The notes under the pieces were generated by a model. That model saw only the letters and a list, made by a program, of their open reading frames with translations, made no database searches and was not told the DNA's origin. A stretch of DNA of 43,874 nucleotides from Candidatus Desulfofervidus auxilii (GTDB taxonomy: Bacteria > Desulfobacterota > Desulfofervidia > Desulfofervidales > Desulfofervidaceae). The DNA is taken from positions 1,289-45,162 of the forward strand of contig JAJSZS010000016.1 in assembly GCA_030262725.1 (NCBI GenBank). The letters are read 5' to 3'. Below, in pieces: positions 1-8,141 of the stretch. Both the position numbers and the translations under genes were made by a program. Numbering within the stretch: position 1 is the stretch's first letter; each line of letters opens with the position of its first letter.

Positions 1-77
1 AACATCCAAATGGTGGTTTTGGACATTTATCAAATCAACAACCTCAAGCACAATTTACTTATAATGCTATTGTACTT
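1..77 (+). repeat. Direct repeat copy 1 (77 bp, perfect)
   Basis: Bases 1-77 recur without a mismatch at 289-365, an offset of 288 bp or 96 codons. The repeat may extend left beyond the window. It encodes one GGF toroid unit. Confidence 0.95.
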
Positions 78-1886
78 CTTAAGGAATTAGGAGTATTAAA
101 CAAAATTGACAAGAATAAGCACATAAACTGGCTTAAATTACTTCAAACACCAGATGGTGGATTTAGTCATATTCCAGGTCAATCGTCTCATATCACTCAC
201 ACTTATTTTGCAGTCAAAGCTTTAATAGAATTAGAATCACTGAATCAGATAAATAAAGATAAACTCATCCAGTTCATATTATCCTGTGAACATCCAAATG
301 GTGGTTTTGGACATTTATCAAATCAACAACCTCAAGCACAATTTACTTATAATGCTATTGTACTTTTAAAAGAGTTAAAGACATACTTCATAGAGCTATA
401 TGATAGATGTATTCAAGAATTAGAGAAAATTTCTGATCCCGCAAAAATAGATGAATTAGTAAATAATATTATAAGTGCTCAAGTTTTGGATGATAAATTA
501 GTTAATACGATAAAAAAAGAAGTTGAGAATTTAAAAAACATTACAAAAAATAACTTACTGGAAAAGATTTTAAATATGATTCCGAATTTTGTATACTTTG
601 ATAGTATAGATTTTATAGGGGATTCAATCCCTCTTGACGAATACTTAAAGAATACAGAAAAGTATAAAACTTTTACAAACTTATTTAAATTAGCAGGATT
701 AGACGTTAAAAAAATAAGAGCTACAAGAACACCTCATACTATAAGTCGCCTTTTTAAAAGTGCTACAGCAAAAATTACAGGAATGATTAATGAATTCTGG
801 GAACAAGAAGAAGTAACTGTAAACTTAGAAATGATTGGGGATAAAATATTAGTATCTATTGATGATGCGCTCGGTGCCAAAGCTGATCCACCTAGTAAAA
901 GAAGCGATGGTTTTAGATGGTTTTTATCTTTTTACATCAATTTTATGGCAGGAACAAAAGGAGAATTAAAAAATACAGTTTTACTTTTGGATAATCCGGG
1001 ATGGGTATTACATCCTTCTGGACAAAAAGATTTGTTAAAAGCTTTAGAAGAAATAGCAAAAACAAATCAGATAATAATTGCTACACATTCTCCATTTTTA
1101 ATTGATAAAAACAAATTGGAAAGAATAAGGATTGTTGAAAGAAAAGAAGATGAGGGAACAAAAGTATATGAAAAATTCTGGGATTCACTATATGATTCGT
1201 TGCAAGTAATCAGAGCAAGTATTGGAGCAGATATATCAGATTCTCTCTTTGGTCATAAAAACAACATCATTGTAGAGGGATTTTCAGATAAAGTGTATTT
1301 GGAAGCTATGAACAATTATTTAAAAAGAAAAGATAAGAAAACAATTGGCATTGATAAAGTTATGATCATCGGTGCGGGAGGAGCTGATAAAGTTCCTTAT
1401 CTTGTAGCTTGGCTTAAAGCCGAAAGGTATAATTCATTGGCTTTACTTGATGCGGATAACGAGGGAAGGAGGGTTATTCAAGAAATAGAAAATAGGAATA
1501 TTGAGATAGATAAGGATTTAGATGTTTTAATGTTAAATGAAATTTCTGAGGAATTCAAAGGAAAAGATATAGAAATAGAAGACTTATTTGATGAAAAGTT
1601 TTACAATATGGCTGTCAATAAAGCATACAGAGAGGTCTTTGAAAGTAAATTAAAAAAACTTGAGATTAAATTGGAAGAAATACCTACAAATGGTTTGAAA
1701 ACTAAAAGATATTACAAGTTTTTTAAAAACAATAACTTAGGAGGATTTGATAAAGTTAAAGTTGCATTAGAAATTAAAAGAATCATAAAGGAAAGAGAAG
1801 AAGTAGCAGAAGAAACAATTTCTAATTTTGAAAAATTATTTGAAAAAATCAAAGAAAAATTCAAGAAAAAAGGGATAGAATTGTGA
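1..1886 (+). CDS. Toroid-repeat / OLD-family ATPase-TOPRIM nuclease fusion, 5' partial
   Basis: The frame is open from the first base, so the gene begins upstream; the first ATG in view (486) is internal. Codons from base 3 encode squalene-cyclase/prenyltransferase-type repeats: three GGF cores spaced exactly 48 residues apart, each followed by a TY(N/F)A helix. After about 126 residues comes an OLD/AAA_15 ATPase C-terminal half: a signature-like RSDGFRWFLSF, a Walker B strand LLLDNPG at 981-1001, the THSPFL switch, then a TOPRIM domain with VEGFSD near 1272 and DADN at 1449-1460. OLD proteins are ATP-dependent nucleases used in phage defence and are often linked to type I R-M loci (the Rlo genes). 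No Walker A motif is visible, so it must lie upstream or be missing. The usual catalytic Glu after the Walker B Asp is Asn. Antiviral function is inferred from family and neighbours only. Confidence 0.75.
   Translation, partial: HPNGGFGHLSNQQPQAQFTYNAIVLLKELGVLNKIDKNKHINWLKLLQTPDGGFSHIPGQSSHITHTYFAVKALIELESLNQINKDKLIQFILSCEHPNGGFGHLSNQQPQAQFTYNAIVLLKELKTYFIELYDRCIQELEKISDPAKIDELVNNIISAQVLDDKLVNTIKKEVENLKNITKNNLLEKILNMIPNFVYFDSIDFIGDSIPLDEYLKNTEKYKTFTNLFKLAGLDVKKIRATRTPHTISRLFKSATAKITGMINEFWEQEEVTVNLEMIGDKILVSIDDALGAKADPPSKRSDGFRWFLSFYINFMAGTKGELKNTVLLLDNPGWVLHPSGQKDLLKALEEIAKTNQIIIATHSPFLIDKNKLERIRIVERKEDEGTKVYEKFWDSLYDSLQVIRASIGADISDSLFGHKNNIIVEGFSDKVYLEAMNNYLKRKDKKTIGIDKVMIIGAGGADKVPYLVAWLKAERYNSLALLDADNEGRRVIQEIENRNIEIDKDLDVLMLNEISEEFKGKDIEIEDLFDEKFYNMAVNKAYREVFESKLKKLEIKLEEIPTNGLKTKRYYKFFKNNNLGGFDKVKVALEIKRIIKEREEVAEETISNFEKLFEKIKEKFKKKGIEL
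289..365 (+). repeat. Direct repeat copy 2 (77 bp, perfect)
   Basis: Second copy of bases 1-77. The match ends at 365, where t replaces c at 366 relative to 78. The encoded protein stays identical for a few more residues through synonymous codons. Confidence 0.95.
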
Positions 1887-1907
1887 TATTAAACTGGTTT
1901 GGATATT

Positions 1908-2039
1908 ATGACAGTACCTTATATTTTGTTTCTAGCAGAGTTACTTAAGTATCAGTCTCTAAATAGGCGTTTAGAATTGGAAATAGAATTTATTAAGATT
2001 ATCAAGGTTCTTGGTAATGGGTCGTTCATCTTAATTTAG
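1908..2039 (+). CDS. Possible 43-residue ORF in the gap before hsdS
   Basis: A short ATG-initiated frame of 44 codons lies between the OLD-like gene and hsdS. It encodes a Leu/Ile-rich peptide starting MTVPYILFLAELL. I see no convincing ribosome binding site and recognise no family. It may be a chance ORF or the remnant of an excised gene. The rest of the 182-bp gap shows no promoter or terminator I would defend. Confidence 0.2.
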   Translation: MTVPYILFLAELLKYQSLNRRLELEIEFIKIIKVLGNGSFILI

Positions 2040-2068
2040 ATAAATAAATTACTTGATTCTTTAATGTA

Positions 2069-3214
2069 ATGAAAGAGAGCAGAAATAATGTGTTAAAGGA
2101 ATGGAAGGAAGTAAAATTAGGTGAGGTTTTAGAATTAAAAAATGGCGAAAGGCCAAAGATAAATGATTATGGCATTATTCCAGTTTACGGAGCTAATGGG
2201 ATAATGGGGAAAACAAATGATTTTTTAGTAGATAATGATTTTACGATTATAGTTGGACGAGTGGGAGCTTCAGGCGAAATTCATTTAGCCAAAGGTAAAG
2301 TATGGATAAGTGACAACGCTATTTATAGTCAAAGTTATAAAAGTAAGAAAATTCATTTGCCATTTTTGTTTTACTTACTTACTTTTAAAAATCTTAAACA
2401 ATTTGCTACAAAAACTACTCATCCAATAATTACTCAAAGTTTTCTCAAAAATCTTCCGATCCCCCTCCCTCCCCTTCCTGAACAACAAAAAATTGCTGAG
2501 ATTTTAAGCACTGTGGATAGTGCGATTGAGAAGGTAAATCAAGCCATAGAGAAGACCCAGAGGTTGAAAAAGGGCCTGATGCAGGAGTTGTTAACAAAAG
2601 GCATTGGGTATAATGAATTTAAAGATACAGAAATCGGCAGGATACCGAAGGAGTGGGAGGTGGTGAGGCTAAAAGAATCGGAAGAGATAAAGCTTATAAT
2701 GGGACAGTCTCCGCCGGGAAAAAGTTATAACAAAGAAGGAAAAGGACTCCCATTTATACAAGGAAAAGCCGAGTTTGGTAATATGTATCCCTCCGCTATA
2801 TTATGGACTACTCAGCCTACAAAAATAGCAGAAGAAGGAGATGTTTTAATTTCTGTAAGGGCACCGGTTGGAGATGTTAATATATGCCCTTATAGGTTAT
2901 GTATAGGGAGAGGGTTGGCAGCAGTAAGAATAAAGAAAGGTTCTAATATATTTTATTTTTATTGGTTTCAAAAGGAAAAACAACACATTGAAAATATTGG
3001 TAAAGGTTCCACCTTTAAGGCAGTCACTAAAGATGAATTATCCAATCTTTTTATTCCATTTCCCCCACTTCCTGAACAACAAAAAATTGCTGAGATTTTA
3101 AGCACTGTGGATAAAAGGCTTGAGCTTTTGAAGAAAAAGAAAGAAAAATTAGAAAGGATTAAGAAAGGTTTGATGAATGATTTGCTTACAGGGAAAAGGA
3201 GGGTAAAAGTATGA
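2069..3214 (+). CDS. hsdS: Type I restriction-modification specificity subunit S
   Basis: The 381-residue protein has the two-halved HsdS plan: a target-recognition domain (about residues 10-135), a conserved helix starting PLPPLPEQQKIAEILSTVD (about 137-180), a second TRD (about 195-330) and a second copy of the same helix at the C-terminus. In the family each TRD reads half of a bipartite DNA site, and the helices set the spacing and contact HsdM. The length is near the usual 380-450. There is no clear Shine-Dalgarno before the ATG. The 3' end overlaps the next gene by ATGA, implying coupled translation. hsdM is not in the window; upstream of the OLD-like gene is the likely place. Confidence 0.93.
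   Translation: MKESRNNVLKEWKEVKLGEVLELKNGERPKINDYGIIPVYGANGIMGKTNDFLVDNDFTIIVGRVGASGEIHLAKGKVWISDNAIYSQSYKSKKIHLPFLFYLLTFKNLKQFATKTTHPIITQSFLKNLPIPLPPLPEQQKIAEILSTVDSAIEKVNQAIEKTQRLKKGLMQELLTKGIGYNEFKDTEIGRIPKEWEVVRLKESEEIKLIMGQSPPGKSYNKEGKGLPFIQGKAEFGNMYPSAILWTTQPTKIAEEGDVLISVRAPVGDVNICPYRLCIGRGLAAVRIKKGSNIFYFYWFQKEKQHIENIGKGSTFKAVTKDELSNLFIPFPPLPEQQKIAEILSTVDKRLELLKKKKEKLERIKKGLMNDLLTGKRRVKV
2474..2519 (+). repeat. 46-bp perfect direct repeat in hsdS, copy 1
   Basis: Encodes the PEQQKIAEILSTVD helix start after TRD1. It is identical over 46 bases to 3068-3113. Such repeats let TRDs be exchanged by recombination in HsdS families. Confidence 0.9.
3068..3113 (+). repeat. 46-bp perfect direct repeat in hsdS, copy 2
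   Basis: Second copy, after TRD2, 594 bp (198 codons) from the first and in the same frame. Confidence 0.9.
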
Positions 3215-3558
3215 AGAGACATCATAATCTCAAAAAATATCTCACTACAACTGAATTAAAAGCTATTGATATGCTTGTTACTAAAATAAGTAAAATATGG
3301 CCAAATACGAAATTTAAACTCTTCGGCTCAAAAGTTACAGGAAACTTTGACGAAGAGTCAGATATTGATATTTTGATACTTTTACCTTGTGAAGTGAAAG
3401 AAGAGATTAGAGAACGAATAATTGATATCGTTTTCAATATAAATCTCAAATTTGATACAAATATAAGTCCTCTTATCCTCTCAGAAAAGGAATGGGTAGA
3501 TCTTTCAGTACTTCCGATTCATTATTTTATAGAAAAAGAAGGAGTTACATATGGATGA
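3211..3558 (+). CDS. MNT-type nucleotidyltransferase (antitoxin-like)
   Basis: 115 residues of the minimal nucleotidyltransferase fold. FGSKVTGNFDEESDIDIL at residues 38-55 gives the Gly-Ser and the paired Asp51/Asp53 that hold the metal, with FDTNIS later as the likely third-Asp strand. MntA relatives neutralise HEPN toxins by adding AMP to them. The start is supported by AGGAGG about 8 bases upstream inside the end of hsdS; the gene overlaps hsdS by 4 bp and the HEPN gene by 8 bp. It is read as the antitoxin half of a pair embedded in the R-M operon; the adenylylating activity is inferred from family. Confidence 0.85.
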   Translation: MKRHHNLKKYLTTTELKAIDMLVTKISKIWPNTKFKLFGSKVTGNFDEESDIDILILLPCEVKEEIRERIIDIVFNINLKFDTNISPLILSEKEWVDLSVLPIHYFIEKEGVTYG

Positions 3559-3958
3559 AAAAGATCAAAAAGAAAAATTTGTTAAATATTGGATAGAGAA
3601 ATGTCTTCAATCTCTTGAGGCAGCAGAAGATGACTTAAGAGCTGGTCGTCTTTCTTTTTCCGTTAATAGAATTTATTACGCATGTTTTTATATTGTCAGC
3701 GCTTTATTGCTCCAAAGAGGTTTTAAATTTAAGAAACATTCTGGAGTTAAAGCTTCGTTCCATAAAAATTTTGTAAAGCAAGGACTTGTAAGCCCTGATG
3801 ATGGACGCTTTTACAACGAGCTATTTGAAGCAAGACAAAGAGGAGATTATATTGAATTTGTTTATTTTGAAAAATCACAAGTAGAGGAATGGTTAAATAG
3901 AGCAAAAATGTTTGTTGATACGGTAAAGAGACTAATTGAACAATTCAAAGAGAAATAA
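3551..3958 (+). CDS. HEPN-domain protein (toxin-like partner)
   Basis: 135 residues, mostly helical, with HEPN landmarks: NRIYYACFYIVSALL (about 37-51), a central KHSGV..FHK stretch, and FEARQRGDY near residue 97. HEPN proteins of HEPN-MNT pairs are typically RNases. The classical Rx4-6H catalytic motif is not clear here: the RQRGDY position lacks the His, so this may be a COG1895-type HEPN protein with altered or absent RNase activity. The start has GAAGGAG a few bases upstream and overlaps the MNT gene by 8 bp. hsdR follows after 14 bp. Confidence 0.82.
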   Translation: MDEKDQKEKFVKYWIEKCLQSLEAAEDDLRAGRLSFSVNRIYYACFYIVSALLLQRGFKFKKHSGVKASFHKNFVKQGLVSPDDGRFYNELFEARQRGDYIEFVYFEKSQVEEWLNRAKMFVDTVKRLIEQFKEK

Positions 3959-3972
3959 GAGGTATCCAAGAT

Positions 3973-6900
3973 ATGAAAATAGCCTTTGATGAGAAACATC
4001 TTGTAGAAGACTATATTATTAAACAACTTGGAGGAAAAGGATGGAGGTTTATCCCTGCCGATGCCCTTGAAAGGGAGAGCTATAAAGAACCTTTGCTAAT
4101 CTCGACTCTTATAAGGGCTATCAGAAGGATAAATAAAGGGCTTGAGATTGGTGATGAAGAGATAAATAAGGTCTTAAATGAGCTAAAACTTGCCGGTACA
4201 GGGATAGAAGGGGCAAAGCGGATTTTAAACTTTTATAAATTAGGTGTTCCAGTAAAGTTTGAGAGAGAAAAGGTAGTAAAATATGTTTACCTCTTTGATT
4301 TTGAAGATATTGAAAATAATGAGTTTATCATCAGCAAACAAATAAATTATGAGGGCAGAGAAAGGATAAGAACCGATATAATGCTCTATGTTAATGGCAT
4401 TCCCCTGGTAAATATAGAGTGTAAGAATCCCACCAATCCCTCAGTAAGCTGGTATCAGGCATATAAGCAGATAAAGGATTATGAGGGCATAGTGCCTGAA
4501 CTTTATAAGTATGTCCAGATAGGGGTAGCGGCTGAGAGCAAGGCCAGATACTTCCCCATTGTCCCCTGGCAAGAGGATACAAAGAAACATGAATGGAGAG
4601 AGGAGTTAAGGGACTCTATAGATGCTACTATTGAGATGCTTAGAAGGGATAAATTGCTGGATATAATCAGAAATTTTCTCTTTTACAGGATTGAAAGGGG
4701 AGAGGCAACAAAGGTTATTACTAGATATATGCAATACAGGGCAGCCAATAAGATAGTGGAGAGGGTGATAAAAAATCTTAGAGGTAAGGAAGAGAAGAAT
4801 AAAGGGCTTATCTGGCACTGGCAGGGGAGTGGGAAGACACTGACCATGATATTTGCGGCAAATAAGCTTTACTATATGAAAGAACTAAAGAATCCCACTA
4901 TATTTTTTATCGTAGATAGGATTGAGCTTGAGGAACAGCTTTATAAAGAATTTTATTCCCTTGATATTCTAAAGCCTGAAGTTATTGGTTCAATAGAAAA
5001 ACTTAAAGAAGTTTTAAGTTATGATGATTATAGAGGTAAAAGAGGAGTATTTATTACTTTAATTCATAAATTTAGACCTGAAGAGCTTAAAGCATTGCAG
5101 AAAGAACTTGAAAATATATCAAAGGAAAAAGAAACAATAATGAATCGTAAAAATGTTATTGCCTTTATAGATGAAGGGCATAGGACACAATATGGTATCC
5201 TTGCTGCCCAGATGAAAGGTATCCTTAAAAATGCATTCTTTTTTGCTCTTACAGGCACACCTATTTCAAAGAAAGGAAGAGATACATATCTTGAATTTAG
5301 TTATCCACCAAAAGAACTTTATCTGGACAAATATTTTATTACAGAATCTTTAAAAGATGATTTTACTGTAAAGATTGTTTATCAGCCAAGGCTTGAAAAA
5401 TTACATCTTAAAAAAGATATGCTTAAGACATTTTTAGAGGTGGAGTTTGAGGAATTACCAGAAGAATTTAGGGAAGAGGTAGAAGAAAAAATAAAGAAGA
5501 GATTAAATGCTATAAAACTATTTCTTGAAAATCCAGAAAGGATAAAGGTAATTGCAAAGGATATTGCTCAACATTTTAAAGAGCATGTTGATGGGAAATT
5601 TAAAGCTATGATTGTAGCATCTAGTAGAATAGCTTGTGTTTTATATAAAAAAGAATTGGATAAGCATTTGCCTTATTATGCTGAAGTAGTGATAAGTTAT
5701 TTTGGTAAGGAAGATGAAGAGCCGATTAAATGGTGTGTGCAAGAGGCACAAGCAAGATATGGAGGTAAAGAAATAGATAATTTGAGAAAAGACATAGTAG
5801 AAAGGTTTAAAGAAGAAGAGTATCCAAAAATCTTGATAGTGACAGATATGCTACTTACAGGCTTTGATGCACCCATTCTTCAAACCATGTATTTAGATAA
5901 ACCACTTAAAGAACATAGACTTTTACAAGCTATTGCAAGAACAAATAGACCTTTTAAGGGATTGAAAGAAGCAGGAGTAGTGATTGATTATGTAGGGGTT
6001 TTGAAGGAATTTAAAAAGGCCCTTGAGATGTATAGCACAGAGGACATCAAAGGGGCATTGTTTAGCTATAATAGCTTGAGAGAAGAGTTTTTAGCATTAA
6101 TTAAGGAAATTCTTGAAATACTTAAAGAAGTGCCAAGAGATTATGAAAGGGAGGTTTTATTAAAAGCAGTAGAAGTGCTTACAACTGATGCTGAAAGAGA
6201 AAAAGAATTTATTGAAAAATATAAAAATCTAAGAAAAATTTTTGAATTCCTTGGGCCAGATGAAGTTAAGCTTGAGTATTTTGAAACTTATAAGTGGATT
6301 TCAGCCATTTATACATATTATATGAAAATAGTAATGCAAAAACCCACTTATGAAGGATATGTACAAAAATATTATGAAAAAACAATCAAGTTTGTGCATA
6401 AAACAACAGAGATAGAAAAGCTTGAAAGAGAACTTCCGGCTATAACCTTTGATGAAGATTATCTAAAAAAACTTGAGGAAAAAGTAAAAAATAAAAAAGA
6501 AAAGGCAGCAAATATTCTTTTTACCTTAAATAGACTTGTCCTTGTTGAAAGGCATAGAAGTCCCATTTATGAATCTTTGGTGGATAAAGTTGAGAGATTG
6601 CTTGAATTATGGAAAGAAAAGACAAAGGATTATGAAAGGATATACATGGAAGGGGTAAAGATAATAGAGGAAATAAATGCTCTTTCTAAGAAACAAAAGT
6701 CTCTTGGTCTTTCAGACCTTGAATATTCAATGCTTCTTACCCTTGAAAGAAGGTTTGGAGAAAATAATAAATTGATAAATGAAGTACAAGGACTTTTTGA
6801 AAAACTTAAAAAATTTATGTTTCCTGGATGGATTAATCAACCTGTAATAAGAAAGGAAGTAGAAAGGGAGGTAAGAAGATTTTCAAGGGGTTTCAAAAAT

Positions 6901-6978
6901 AAATATAATCTTTCCCTTCAACAGATTGATGATTTATATGAAAAGCTTATTGAAAATGTAAAGAATTATGGAGCTTGA
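3973..6978 (+). CDS. hsdR: Type I restriction endonuclease subunit R
   Basis: The 1001-residue motor/nuclease subunit. The N-terminal PD-(D/E)xK nuclease shows Asp135 and E149-C-K151. The SF2 translocase follows: Walker A WQGSGKT ending about residue 289, DEGH at 400-403, ALTGTP about 430, LLTGFDAP about 630 and QAIARTNRP about 655. A long helical C-terminus of the kind that contacts the methylase complex completes it. HsdR pumps DNA using ATP and cuts unmodified DNA far from the recognition site, in complex with HsdM and HsdS. All motifs look intact. Arg codons are almost all AGA/AGG, unlike the CGT-rich core genes further right, which supports acquisition by transfer. Confidence 0.95.
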   Translation: MKIAFDEKHLVEDYIIKQLGGKGWRFIPADALERESYKEPLLISTLIRAIRRINKGLEIGDEEINKVLNELKLAGTGIEGAKRILNFYKLGVPVKFEREKVVKYVYLFDFEDIENNEFIISKQINYEGRERIRTDIMLYVNGIPLVNIECKNPTNPSVSWYQAYKQIKDYEGIVPELYKYVQIGVAAESKARYFPIVPWQEDTKKHEWREELRDSIDATIEMLRRDKLLDIIRNFLFYRIERGEATKVITRYMQYRAANKIVERVIKNLRGKEEKNKGLIWHWQGSGKTLTMIFAANKLYYMKELKNPTIFFIVDRIELEEQLYKEFYSLDILKPEVIGSIEKLKEVLSYDDYRGKRGVFITLIHKFRPEELKALQKELENISKEKETIMNRKNVIAFIDEGHRTQYGILAAQMKGILKNAFFFALTGTPISKKGRDTYLEFSYPPKELYLDKYFITESLKDDFTVKIVYQPRLEKLHLKKDMLKTFLEVEFEELPEEFREEVEEKIKKRLNAIKLFLENPERIKVIAKDIAQHFKEHVDGKFKAMIVASSRIACVLYKKELDKHLPYYAEVVISYFGKEDEEPIKWCVQEAQARYGGKEIDNLRKDIVERFKEEEYPKILIVTDMLLTGFDAPILQTMYLDKPLKEHRLLQAIARTNRPFKGLKEAGVVIDYVGVLKEFKKALEMYSTEDIKGALFSYNSLREEFLALIKEILEILKEVPRDYEREVLLKAVEVLTTDAEREKEFIEKYKNLRKIFEFLGPDEVKLEYFETYKWISAIYTYYMKIVMQKPTYEGYVQKYYEKTIKFVHKTTEIEKLERELPAITFDEDYLKKLEEKVKNKKEKAANILFTLNRLVLVERHRSPIYESLVDKVERLLELWKEKTKDYERIYMEGVKIIEEINALSKKQKSLGLSDLEYSMLLTLERRFGENNKLINEVQGLFEKLKKFMFPGWINQPVIRKEVEREVRRFSRGFKNKYNLSLQQIDDLYEKLIENVKNYGA

Positions 6979-7507
6979 ATATAAAGTCTCTTATAGAAAA
7001 GTGAAGTATCCAAGATTAGAGTTTAAAACAGGAGGACTTTTGCTTATTCTTCCTTATGGTGAAGATCCAAAAACTATTTTAGAAAAACATAAAGATTGGA
7101 TAATGAAAAAAACAGAATTTATAAAGGAATGCCTAAAAAATTCTTTAGATAAGAAATTGGTTGAACGAGAAGAAAAAGAATTTAAGGAACTTATTTACTC
7201 TTTGGTTGAAAGAACATCTAAAGAACTTGGGGTAAAAGTAAAAAATATTTATTTTCGGAAAATGAAAACTAAATGGGCAAGTTGTAGTAAAAAAAGAAAC
7301 TTAACTATTAACATACTGTTAAAATATCTACCTGAATGTCTTATAGATTATGTAATTTTTCACGAAATTGCTCATATTATAGAGAAAAAACATAACAAAA
7401 AATTTTGGAGTATAGTTTCAAAAAAATTTAATCATTATCAAGAGCTAGAAAAAGATTTATTTGGATATTGGTTTGTCTTGGGTAAAAAATATAAAAACTC
7501 TTATTAA
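6968..7507 (+). CDS. YgjP/M48-like zinc metallopeptidase (R-M associated)
   Basis: 179 residues. The zinc motif HEIAH lies at 132-136 followed by HNKKFW, and KWASCSKKRNLTIN precedes it, as in the YgjP/DUF45 family. The ATG overlaps the hsdR end by 11 bp, so the genes are co-translated. Families of this type are frequently found next to hsdR; their substrate is not established, and a role in R-M turnover is only inference. It has no signal peptide, so it should be cytoplasmic. Confidence 0.85.
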   Translation: MELEYKVSYRKVKYPRLEFKTGGLLLILPYGEDPKTILEKHKDWIMKKTEFIKECLKNSLDKKLVEREEKEFKELIYSLVERTSKELGVKVKNIYFRKMKTKWASCSKKRNLTINILLKYLPECLIDYVIFHEIAHIIEKKHNKKFWSIVSKKFNHYQELEKDLFGYWFVLGKKYKNSY

Positions 7508-8141
7508 TATTCAATGTCGTTTAAGAAAAAAGGTTATTTTAATTCCTCCTGATAATTTTTCTCCTAAATTGATAGCTGGAGTGGATGTTGCTTATAGTCG
7601 AAAAGATGAATATCTTTATGGTGCTGTTGTTATTTTAACGTTGCCAGAATTAAACATTATAGAGAAAAAGATAGCTATAGGTAAGGTGAAATTTCCTTAT
7701 ATACCAGGATTTCTTTCTTTTCGTGAAGTACCTATTTTATTAAAGGTATTTAAACAAATAAAACAAAAACCTCATGTCATTTTGGTAGATGGACAGGGTA
7801 TTGCCCATCCACGGCGTTTTGGTCTAGCCTGCCACTTAGGGATATGTTTGAATATTCCTACAATTGGTTGTGCTAAATCATGCCTTATTGGTACATATAA
7901 TCCAGTACCAAATCAATTAGGTAGTTATAGCTTTTTAAAAGATAATGAAGAAATTATCGGTCTTGTTTTACGTACTCGTAAAGGAGTAAAACCTATTTTT
8001 GTATCTCCTGGTCATCTTATAGACATAAAAACAACTTACAATATTACTCTTGCCTCTTTAAAAGGTTACCGCATACCTGAACCTATCCGTTTAGCTCATA
8101 TAGAGGCTAATATAGCTAAAGCTTCTCTAAATCTCGACTAG
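7461..8141 (+). CDS. nfi: Endonuclease V (deoxyinosine 3' endonuclease)
   Basis: 226 residues, matching the family length of about 220. Signature blocks are IAGVDVAY (first catalytic Asp), YIPGFLSFRE (catalytic Glu), VDGQGIAHPRRFG (second Asp) and IPTIGCAKS. The enzyme nicks DNA one base 3' of deaminated adenine, which suits an organism with heavy deamination. The ATG at 7461 overlaps the peptidase gene by 47 bp; TTG at 7473 is an alternative, and the N-terminal helix aligned to the E. coli protein favours a start in this region. CGT/CGA codons reappear here, so it looks like core genome. Its 3' end overlaps ihfA tail to tail by 26 bp. Confidence 0.93.
   Translation: MDIGLSWVKNIKTLINIQCRLRKKVILIPPDNFSPKLIAGVDVAYSRKDEYLYGAVVILTLPELNIIEKKIAIGKVKFPYIPGFLSFREVPILLKVFKQIKQKPHVILVDGQGIAHPRRFGLACHLGICLNIPTIGCAKSCLIGTYNPVPNQLGSYSFLKDNEEIIGLVLRTRKGVKPIFVSPGHLIDIKTTYNITLASLKGYRIPEPIRLAHIEANIAKASLNLD

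Noticed and set aside
1-365. CRISPR array from the direct repeats at the left end
   Set aside because: There are two 77-bp copies 288 bp apart, both within one reading frame and coding for protein repeats.
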